Below, in pieces: positions 57,702 to 64,000 of a stretch of 64,000 nt of DNA (its first letter is position 1; each line of letters starts with the position of its first letter). The translations under genes were made by a program, and so were the position numbers. The notes under the pieces are model-generated. The model was not told the origin of the DNA, did not search any database, and saw only the letters and a list, made by a program, of their open reading frames with translations. The stretch is from contig CP043652.1 in assembly GCA_014218215.1 (NCBI GenBank), forward strand, positions 1,860,001-1,924,000, read 5' to 3'. This stretch comes from Geodermatophilaceae bacterium NBWT11. Its GTDB lineage: Bacteria; Actinomycetota; Actinomycetes; Mycobacteriales; Geodermatophilaceae.

Positions 57702-59588
57702 TCAGCCGTTGCGGGTCGGAGGCTCGCCGGCGTCCAGCGCGGCCTGCGCGGCCGCCGGGTCGTAGGCGCACGCGTCGCTGACGTCGTCCACCGGCGCCTC
57801 CTCGGTCGGCGCGGCCGACGTCGGCGGCGCAGAGGTCGTCGTCCCCGGTGCCGTCGTCGGCGCGGGGCTGGGTGCCGGTGCGGTGCCCAGGGCCTGCTGG
57901 ACGAGCAGCCGGATGGCGTCGTAGTCCGGGTAGGCCGGGCTGATCACGGTGTCGTCGAAGACCACCGACCGGATGCCGGCGTCCTTGACCAGGAAGGCCA
58001 GGTCGACGAAGTCGTCGAGCACGCTCTGCGGGATGTCGGTGCTGACGATGTCGGAGGTCGTCGCCGCCAGCTGTTGGTAGCGGGTGAGCAGGGTGACCGG
58101 GTCGGCCCGGGCCACGATCGCGTCCAGCACGCAGCGCTGGCGGTCCATCCGCTGGTAGTCCGAGAGACCGAACCGTCCGCGGGCGTAGTCCAGGGCGCGC
58201 GGACCGCTCATCGTCTGGTCCGGCCCGGGGGCGATGTAGCTGTCGGGGAGGATGCCCAGGCTCGGTTCGCCGCCGACCGGCACGTAGTAGTTGACGTTGA
58301 CGGTGATGCCGCCCAGGGCGTCGACCAGCTGGCTGAACCCGTCGAGGTTGACCAGCACGTAGAAGTCGATGGGCAGGCCCAGGGCCTCGCCGACGCCCAG
58401 CTTGAGCCAGTCGGCGCCGGGATTGTCGCTGGGGACGCCGAGCGCGTCGGGGTAGAGCGCGGGGCCGTTGCGGTAGACGGCGTTGAGCAGGCTCTCGCTC
58501 TCGCTGCCGGCGTCGAAGCCGTCGGGGAACAGCTCACCCAGCGGGCTGTCGGCCGGGAAGGGCAGGTCCTCGAGGTTGCGCGGCAGGCTGAACAGCGTCG
58601 TCGCGCCGGTGGCCGTCTCGATGCTGGCCACGATCACGGTGTCGGTGCGCACGCCCTCCCGGCCGTCCCCGCCGTCCCCGCCGAGCAGCAGGACGTTGAC
58701 CCGCTCCTGGTCGCCGAACGGGTTCACCGGGTCCGCCGGCTCGACCACCGTGGCGCTCTCGCCGTCGGCGAAGACGGTGTCGACCAGGTCGCGCTGGGCA
58801 CCGGCGAGCTGGACGACGGTCACCGCGGGCACCGCGACGGCCGCGGCCAGCAGCAGGACCAGGGCCGCGCCGACGCCCTGCCGGACCCCGTCGGTGCGCC
58901 GGGGGAGCAGCAGCCGGTAGCCCAGCACCACGACGGTGATCCAGAGCGCGGCCAGCACCCCGACGCCGATCATCACCCCCAGCAGCAGGCCCGGGTCTAC
59001 GGCGGCCCGGACGGCGGTGCGCTGCCCGGCGGTGGCCAGCCACAGCAGCCCGGCGAGCAGCAGCACGAACACGGTGAGGACGACGGCGCCGGACTTCTTC
59101 CACCCGGCGGCGAGCAGTGCGCTGCCCGGCACCAGGGCGCCCAGGACGGTCAGGCCGGCGGCCCGGCCGAAGGTGGAGGCGGTGCGGGTGCGCGACCCGC
59201 TGCGCTCGTCCCGGTCGTGGTGGTCGTCCGGCTCGTCGCCGAGCTCGTCCACGGCGTCCCGGTCACGGGGCTGCGGCGACCAGGAGCCGGCCCGGCCGGT
59301 GCGGTCCGTGCGGTCGGCGTCCGGGCTCGGCGGGGGAGGGGCCTGCTCCGCGGGCGGACCGGCCTCGGGGGTCAGGCCGGCGGCGGCGCGGGCGCGGGCG
59401 GCGGCCTGCGGGTCGGCGGAGCGGTCGGCCCGGCGGCTGCGTCGTCCGGGCGCGGTGTCGGGGCCCTCGACCGACGGGGTGGACCCGGGAGGTCGGGTGG
59501 GCACCGGCGGAGGGGGCCGCATCCGGTCCAGGTCGTCCGGGGAGATGCGCGCGGTCCGGTCGTCGGGCTGGTCGTCGCGGGTGCTCAC
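57702..59588 (-). CDS. LytR-CpsA-Psr (LCP) family cell-wall glycopolymer ligase
   Basis: 628 residues from GTG 59588. A cytoplasmic N-terminus of about 150 low-complexity charged and Pro-rich residues, then about four membrane segments (155-270), then the LCP domain (about 295-540): VNVLLLGGDGGDGREGVRTDTVIVASI, TLFSLPRNLEDLPFP, LVNLDGFSQLVDALGGI and YARGRFGLSDYQRMDRQR. The conserved Arg/Asp of GVRTDT and the SLPRN motif are present. Such enzymes attach teichoic acid-like or arabinogalactan polymers to peptidoglycan. The C-terminal tail is Thr/Pro-rich. Confidence 0.92.
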   Translation of the reverse strand: MSTRDDQPDDRTARISPDDLDRMRPPPPVPTRPPGSTPSVEGPDTAPGRRSRRADRSADPQAAARARAAAGLTPEAGPPAEQAPPPPSPDADRTDRTGRAGSWSPQPRDRDAVDELGDEPDDHHDRDERSGSRTRTASTFGRAAGLTVLGALVPGSALLAAGWKKSGAVVLTVFVLLLAGLLWLATAGQRTAVRAAVDPGLLLGVMIGVGVLAALWITVVVLGYRLLLPRRTDGVRQGVGAALVLLLAAAVAVPAVTVVQLAGAQRDLVDTVFADGESATVVEPADPVNPFGDQERVNVLLLGGDGGDGREGVRTDTVIVASIETATGATTLFSLPRNLEDLPFPADSPLGELFPDGFDAGSESESLLNAVYRNGPALYPDALGVPSDNPGADWLKLGVGEALGLPIDFYVLVNLDGFSQLVDALGGITVNVNYYVPVGGEPSLGILPDSYIAPGPDQTMSGPRALDYARGRFGLSDYQRMDRQRCVLDAIVARADPVTLLTRYQQLAATTSDIVSTDIPQSVLDDFVDLAFLVKDAGIRSVVFDDTVISPAYPDYDAIRLLVQQALGTAPAPSPAPTTAPGTTTSAPPTSAAPTEEAPVDDVSDACAYDPAAAQAALDAGEPPTRNG

Positions 59589-59675
59589 GCCCGACCCACC
59601 CGACTCGTCACGGCGTCATGATCGCATCGACACCTGTGACCTGGGGTGCACCCTGCCGCGCACCACCCTCCCGGG

Positions 59676-60233
59676 TCAGGCGGGACCGCCGAGCGCCTCG
59701 ACGTCGAGCTCGAAGTGGACGGTCTGCAGCTCGGCCCCGGCGTGTCGCTCGTCGAGCACCTCGCGCACCGGCATCGACCGCCAGAAGGCCTCCGCCCCGG
59801 CGACGGCGGTGTCGGTGTGCAGGCAGACGGTCGACCAGCCACCGTCGGTCACCGCCCAGCGCGCCGCCGCGACGACGAGGGCCCGGGCGGCACCCCGCCG
59901 ACGGTGTTCGGCGAGCACCCAGACCCGGGCCAGCTGCGCCACGGACCGCCCGGCGTACCGGTCCACGAGCACCTGGGGGGAGCGCGGTCCGCCCGCCTTG
60001 ACCGCCGTGGTGCCCAGCAGCGTGCCGTCGCCGTCCTCGGCCACGAAGAGCGCGTGACCCGGGGTGTGCAGGTAGGCGGTGGCGGGATCGGCGACGTCGG
60101 CGTGCCACTCGGGGCGGAACCCGTAGCCGAGGTCCTCGGCGAGCACCCGGTACATCAGGGTGCGGACGGCGTCGACGTCGGTCGGGACGGCGGCCCGGAC
60201 CCGGACGGCGGTGGGGGTGCTTGTTGCGAACAT
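59676..60233 (-). CDS. GNAT family N-acetyltransferase
   Basis: 185 residues from ATG 60233. The acetyl-CoA motif is VAQLARVWVLAEHRRRGAARALVVAAARWAV, with a later VREVLDERHAGAELQTVHFELD. The N-terminus VRVRAAVPTDVDAVRTLMYRVLAEDLGYG is GNAT-like. The substrate is unknown. Divergent from the acyl-ACP desaturase. Confidence 0.8.
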   Translation of the reverse strand: MFATSTPTAVRVRAAVPTDVDAVRTLMYRVLAEDLGYGFRPEWHADVADPATAYLHTPGHALFVAEDGDGTLLGTTAVKAGGPRSPQVLVDRYAGRSVAQLARVWVLAEHRRRGAARALVVAAARWAVTDGGWSTVCLHTDTAVAGAEAFWRSMPVREVLDERHAGAELQTVHFELDVEALGGPA

Positions 60234-60342
60234 CAGGCAACAGAGTGGCACAGGCGTGAGCACGCTCGCTGCGGGGAACCCCCGGACAGGGCCGCCGATC
60301 CGCGTAGGTTCGACCCAGACAGCCCCACCCCGGAGGTGCACC

Positions 60343-61305
60343 GTGCCCGAGACACCCACCACTGCCGCCCTGCTGCAGGAGCTGGAGCCGGTCGTCGAGG
60401 AGAACCTCAACCGGCACGAGAAGATGGCCCAGGAGTGGCACCCGCACGACTACGTGCCGTGGTCCGAGGGTCGGGACTTCGCCTTCCTCGGTGGCGAGGA
60501 CTGGGCGCCGGAGCAGTCGCGACTGGACGAGACCGCCAAGGCCGCGATGATCACCAACCTGCTCACCGAGGACAACCTCCCCAGCTACCACCGCGAGATC
60601 GCGACCCGGTTCAGCCGGGACGGCGCCTGGGGCACCTGGGTGGGCCGCTGGACCGCCGAGGAGAACCGGCACGGCATCGCCATCCGCGACTACCTCGTCG
60701 TCACCCGCGGGGTCGACCCGGTCGAGCTCGAGCGCGCCCGGATGGACTACATGACCTCCGGCTACGACTCCGGGGACAAGACACCGCTGGAGGCCGTCGC
60801 GTACGTGTCCTTCCAGGAGCTGGCGACCCGCGTCAGCCACCGCAACACCGGCAAGGCCACCGGCGACCCGATCGCCGACCAGATGCTCGCCCGGATCGCC
60901 AAGGACGAGAACCTGCACATGGTCTTCTACCGGAACATCGTCGGTGCGGCGCTGGACATCGCCCCCGACGAGACCATGCGGGCGATCGCGAACGAGGTGA
61001 TCAACTTCGAGATGCCCGGTGCCACGATGGCCGGCTTCCGGAAGAACTCCACCATCATCGCCAAGGCCGGCATCTACGACCTGCGCCTGCACCACGACGA
61101 CGTCGTCGCCCCGATCCTGCGCCACTGGAAGGTCTTCGAGCGCTCCGGCTTCGGCCCCGAGGGCGAGAAGGCCCGCGAGGAGCTGGCGCTGTTCATGAGC
61201 GGCCTCGACGCCCAGGCCACCAAGTTCGTGGAGTCCCGGCAGCGGATGCGCGACCGGCTGCAGGCGCGGCAGGACAGCCAGATCGCGCCCCTCGCCCAGG
61301 CCTGA
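60343..61305 (+). CDS. Acyl-ACP desaturase (fatty acid desaturase type 2)
   Basis: 320 residues from GTG 60343, GGAGG upstream. The di-iron ligands are visible as WTAEENRHGIAIRDYLV and IAKDENLHMVFYRNIV, the ExxH pairs of soluble stearoyl-ACP desaturases; a further Glu lies in NLTEDNLPSYH. It puts a cis double bond into acyl-ACP with O2 and reduced ferredoxin, for membrane lipid. Homologous to DesA1/DesA2 of mycobacteria. Followed by a hairpin. Confidence 0.92.
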   Translation: MPETPTTAALLQELEPVVEENLNRHEKMAQEWHPHDYVPWSEGRDFAFLGGEDWAPEQSRLDETAKAAMITNLLTEDNLPSYHREIATRFSRDGAWGTWVGRWTAEENRHGIAIRDYLVVTRGVDPVELERARMDYMTSGYDSGDKTPLEAVAYVSFQELATRVSHRNTGKATGDPIADQMLARIAKDENLHMVFYRNIVGAALDIAPDETMRAIANEVINFEMPGATMAGFRKNSTIIAKAGIYDLRLHHDDVVAPILRHWKVFERSGFGPEGEKAREELALFMSGLDAQATKFVESRQRMRDRLQARQDSQIAPLAQA

Positions 61306-61310
61306 TGAGG

Positions 61311-61362
61311 CCTGCCTCCAGGGGCCCCCGGCAGGCGGAGCCTGTCGTGGGGAGGAGGCAGG
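61311..61362 (+). terminator. Terminator-like hairpin after the desaturase gene
   Basis: CCTGCCTCC (61311-61319) and GGAGGCAGG (61354-61362) are complementary arms with smaller GC pairs inside. It lies between the desaturase stop and the exonuclease III start. Confidence 0.5.
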
Positions 61363-61382
61363 TCCTTCTCTAAGGTCGGGGG

Positions 61383-62180
61383 GTGCGCCTGGCGACCTGG
61401 AACGTGAACTCGATCCGCACCCGCGTCGACCGGGTGGTGGGGTTCCTCGAGCGCAGCGACGTCGACGTCCTGGCACTGCAGGAGACCAAGTGCCGGGACG
61501 ACCAGTTCCCCTCGGCGGCGTTCGAGGCGCTGGGCTACGAGGTCGCGCACGTCGGGCTGAACCAGTGGAACGGCGTGGCGCTGCTGTCCCGGGTGGGGCT
61601 GGACGACGTGCAGGTCGGGTTCGAGGGTGTGCCGTCCTGGTCGTCGAAGGAGGGTGTGGAGCCCGCCCAGGAGGCCCGCGCGATCGGGGCCACCTGCGGC
61701 GGGGTGCGGGTGCTCTCGCTGTACGTGCCCAACGGCCGGCAGCTGGGCGACCCGCACCTGGCCTACAAGCTCGAGTGGCTCGAGGCGCTGCGGGCCGACG
61801 CCGCGGGCTGGCTGGTTACCGACCCCGACGCGCAGGTGGCGCTGGTGGGGGACTGGAACATCGCCCCGCAGGACGACGACGTGTGGGACATTGGCGTCTT
61901 CGCCCACTCCACCCACGTCTCCCCGCCCGAGCGGGCGGCCTTCGCCGCGATCGTCGACGCCGGGTATGCCGACGTCGTCCGGCCGTACACCCCCGGCGAG
62001 TACACGTACTGGGACTACACGCAGCTGCGCTTCCCCCGCCGGGAGGGCATGCGGATCGACTTCGCGCTGTGCTCTCCGGCCCTGGCCGCCCGGGTCACCG
62101 GGGCCTCGATCGACCGCCAGGAGCGCAAGGGGAAGGGCGCCAGCGACCACGCCCCGGTGGTCGTCGAACTGGCCGACTGA
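61383..62180 (+). CDS. xthA: Exodeoxyribonuclease III / AP endonuclease (XthA-type)
   Basis: 265 residues, GTG start. Features: LATWNVNSIRTR and LALQETKCRDDQFP (metal-binding Asn, Glu), VLSLYVPNGRQLG, LVGDWNIAPQDDDV, and ASDHAPVVVEL with the catalytic His. It nicks DNA at abasic sites and trims 3' ends in base excision repair. Confidence 0.95.
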   Translation: MRLATWNVNSIRTRVDRVVGFLERSDVDVLALQETKCRDDQFPSAAFEALGYEVAHVGLNQWNGVALLSRVGLDDVQVGFEGVPSWSSKEGVEPAQEARAIGATCGGVRVLSLYVPNGRQLGDPHLAYKLEWLEALRADAAGWLVTDPDAQVALVGDWNIAPQDDDVWDIGVFAHSTHVSPPERAAFAAIVDAGYADVVRPYTPGEYTYWDYTQLRFPRREGMRIDFALCSPALAARVTGASIDRQERKGKGASDHAPVVVELAD

Positions 62181-62248
62181 CCAGTCAACAGAGGCGTTGA
62201 GCCGGGTGTAGCGTCCGCGGCCTCAGTCGGAACCCCCCGGAGGTCATC

Positions 62249-63016
62249 GTGGACGTCAACTCCTTCTCCCTCGCCGGTCAGGTCGCTCTCGTGACGGGCG
62301 CCGCCGGCGGCATCGGGGCCCGCGTCGCCCTCGGCCTGGCCGAGTTCGGGGCCGCCGTGGGCGTGCTGGACGTCGAGGGCTCGGACCTGCAGGCGACGGC
62401 GGACTCGATCGCCGCGGTCGGCGGGCGGGCCCACGTGGTCGCCGCCGACGTGACCGACGGCGACGCCCTCACCGCGGCGGTCGCCGAGGTGGAGTCCACG
62501 CTCGGCCCGTTGCAGCTCGCGGTGAACGCGGCCGGCATCAACAACCAGATCCCCGCCGAGGACATGGCCCGCCCGGACTGGCAGCGGCTGCTGAACATCA
62601 ACCTCAGCGGCGTCTTCCTGTCCTGCCAGGCCGAGGGCCGCGCCATGCTCGCCCGCGGCGGCGGCAGCATCGTCAACATCGGCTCGGTCTCGGCCCACAT
62701 CGCCAACCGCGGCCTGGACCAGGTGCACTACAACGCCTCCAAGGCCGGCGTGCTGCAGCTGACCAAGTCCCTGGCGCTGGAGTGGGCCACCGAGGGCGTG
62801 CGCGTCAACTCCGTCAGCCCCGGCTACACCGCCACCCCGATGGCCCTGAGCCCGCAGGTCTGGCCGCTGGTGGAGGGCCTGCAGAAGGACATCCCGATGC
62901 AGCGCCTGGCCCAGACCGAGGAGCTCGTCGGCCCCATCGTGTTCCTGCTCAGCGGTGCCGCCTCCTACGTGACCGGCGTCGACCTGCTCGTGGACGGCGG
63001 CGCGGTCGCCTGGTGA
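62249..63016 (+). CDS. SDR family oxidoreductase
   Basis: 255 residues from GTG 62249 (GGAGG at ideal distance). VALVTGAAGGIGARVALGLAEFG is the TGxxxGIG loop, VNAAGINN the NAG motif, IVNIGSVSAHIANRGLDQVHYNASKAG the catalytic Ser-Tyr-Lys, and YTATPMALSPQVW the substrate loop; the end YVTGVDLLVDGGAVAW is usual. Polyol- or gluconate-dehydrogenase-like. Single gene. Confidence 0.9.
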   Translation: MDVNSFSLAGQVALVTGAAGGIGARVALGLAEFGAAVGVLDVEGSDLQATADSIAAVGGRAHVVAADVTDGDALTAAVAEVESTLGPLQLAVNAAGINNQIPAEDMARPDWQRLLNINLSGVFLSCQAEGRAMLARGGGSIVNIGSVSAHIANRGLDQVHYNASKAGVLQLTKSLALEWATEGVRVNSVSPGYTATPMALSPQVWPLVEGLQKDIPMQRLAQTEELVGPIVFLLSGAASYVTGVDLLVDGGAVAW

Positions 63017-63183
63017 GCGCGGCGGCTGCCCTCGAGCCGGCAGGGACACAGGAGCCAAGGACGGCGACCCGTCAAGAGCCGTCGCAGATCTGTGGACAGG
63101 CCGCTGAGCTGGGGATACAGGTGTCGTCAGACCGCTCATCGCGGTAGGCTTCGAACACCTGATCGAACAGCCTGGGAGGTGTC

Positions 63184-64000
63184 GTGAGCGAGCTACAGTC
63201 CGCCATCGACGCCCTCTCGGCCGACGACCTGCATGCCCTGGTCGACGGTCAGCTGGTCGACCGGACCGCCGAGCTCGTGCAGTCGATCAACCGGCTGAAC
63301 GCCGAGCTGGTGCGCACCGTGCGGCACGCCGACGTGGTCGACGCCGCCGAGCACGACGGGCTGAAGACGATGGCGTCGCTGCTGCGCGGCCACCACCACT
63401 GGTCGGCTGGTGCCGCCTCGGCGGTCGTGAAGGCGGGCCGCGTGCTGGAGCACCTGCCGCGCCTGGAGGCGGCGTTCGCGGAGGGCTCGGTGACTGCGGC
63501 CCAGGTGGGTGTCGTGGCCGACGCGCTGCGGCCGTGTGACATCGCCGCGGCCGCCGAGCAGGACATCGACCTCGACGCCTTCGACAAGGCCTGGACCGAG
63601 GTCGCCCGGACGCTGCCGCACGCGAAGCTCGCGACGGCGGTGAACGCGTTCCGCAACGCCCTGGACCCGGACGGCCCGGAGCCGGACCCGACCGAGGAGC
63701 GTCGGTTCACGATGACCCGGCATGCCGACGGCTCCGGGTCCGGGCGGTTCGACCTCGATGCCGTGGGGTTCGAGAAGGTCCAGGCCGTCATCGAGTCGAT
63801 GGTGCAGGCCGACAGGCCTCTCGGGGACCTGCGGAACCGGGCCCATCAGCAGGCCGATGCGCTGGTGCAGTGGGCCGACAACACCCTGGCCGCCGGCGAC
63901 CTGCCGTTCCTGCGGACGGTCAAGCCGCAGGTGATGGTCACGATCGACCTCGAGGACCTCATGGACCCCGCCACCGGACACGACACCGCCACCACTGGCT
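63184..64000 (+). CDS. DUF222 / 13E12-type HNH endonuclease family protein (partial at the right edge)
   Basis: 272 codons present, GTG start with GGGAGG upstream, no stop before the edge. The DUF222 region shows LVDRTAELVQSINRLNAELVRTVRHADVVDAAEHDGLKTMASLLRGHHHWSAGAASAVVKAGRVLEHLPRLEAAFAEGSVTAAQVGVV and then a longer stretch typical of the family; the C-terminal HNH motif would lie past the end. These are multi-copy actinobacterial proteins, often near mobile sequences and DNA-damage inducible. Function unknown. Confidence 0.88.
   Translation, partial: MSELQSAIDALSADDLHALVDGQLVDRTAELVQSINRLNAELVRTVRHADVVDAAEHDGLKTMASLLRGHHHWSAGAASAVVKAGRVLEHLPRLEAAFAEGSVTAAQVGVVADALRPCDIAAAAEQDIDLDAFDKAWTEVARTLPHAKLATAVNAFRNALDPDGPEPDPTEERRFTMTRHADGSGSGRFDLDAVGFEKVQAVIESMVQADRPLGDLRNRAHQQADALVQWADNTLAAGDLPFLRTVKPQVMVTIDLEDLMDPATGHDTATTG

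Noticed and set aside
63145-63175. LexA (SOS) box ahead of the DUF222 gene
   Set aside because: TCGAAC occurs twice, but as a direct repeat; the required TCGAAC-N4-GTTCGA inverted form is absent.
1-64000. CRISPR arrays, tRNA or rRNA genes, insertion sequences, prophage
   Set aside because: None were found by eye. I saw no repeated spacers, no cloverleaf-like segment with a T-loop, and no transposase or integrase. A tRNAscan or ISfinder search would settle it.

Overview
The window is high-GC actinobacterial DNA, with dense divergent operons, many GTG starts and many 4-base ATGA/GTGA overlaps. A DUF222/13E12-type HNH gene at the right end, an Eis-type acetyltransferase, a DUF3097 protein, a mycofactocin MftD-type enzyme and SAM-IV riboswitches (a class known from Actinomycetota) all fit. 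The gene set resembles Geodermatophilaceae and relatives, but that family-level placement is an inference. I see no tRNA, rRNA, CRISPR array, IS element or phage module. All protein names are read from motifs and remembered families; no database search was run.

Left part (1-9.2 kb): a truncated response regulator, a GAF-LuxR regulator, an SDR, an AAA-VWA chelatase-like fusion, then a leftward block of molybdo-hydroxylase maturation genes: coxD-like MoxR ATPase, coxE-like VWA protein, XdhC and a MOSC protein. No CO dehydrogenase or xanthine dehydrogenase structural subunit is in view.

Sulfur island (9.2-23.7 kb): the most striking region. Three SAM-IV riboswitches lie within 5.5 kb. They precede a polar-amino-acid-type ABC importer, a SufS-like cysteine desulfurase (followed by OsmC), and a long operon of a flavin monooxygenase, an NtaA/SnaA/DszA monooxygenase, a GNAT, an SsuD-like alkanesulfonate monooxygenase, a sulfotransferase, a GH43-like protein and an unknown protein. 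Two Cys-ending leader peptides of a shared ...SALCR type flank the first control region: one precedes a large FAD/NAD(P)-binding protein, the other sits between the SAM-IV riboswitch and the importer. A 17-bp element, GTCAAAYCCGATCGACT, occurs in both bidirectional control regions. The logic looks like methionine/SAM- and cysteine-gated scavenging of organic sulfur.

Middle (23.7-47.4 kb): an MftD-like enzyme without its partners, an azoreductase, stress proteins (PRC-barrel/DUF2382), an aldo/keto reductase, an Eis-like acetyltransferase, an MFS transporter, then molybdenum genes: moaA-moaD, two CNNM/CorC-type proteins, a SpoIIE-type phosphatase, moaE-mobA, and modABC with a TOBE/HTH regulator. 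With the left block this is a nearly complete supply line for a molybdenum enzyme, but no molybdoenzyme is present. Then come a PIG-L deacetylase, a RecQ helicase, and a membrane-anchored HTH protein next to an atypical LuxR regulator.

Right part (48-64 kb): an acyl-CoA dehydrogenase; a xylose cluster (ROK regulator-xylA divergent from xylB); an aldehyde dehydrogenase divergent from an alditol-oxidase-like flavoprotein; a lone mannitol-type PTS EIIB domain behind a LacI-type operator; an LCP cell-wall ligase; a GNAT; an acyl-ACP desaturase; exonuclease III; an SDR; and the incomplete DUF222 gene.
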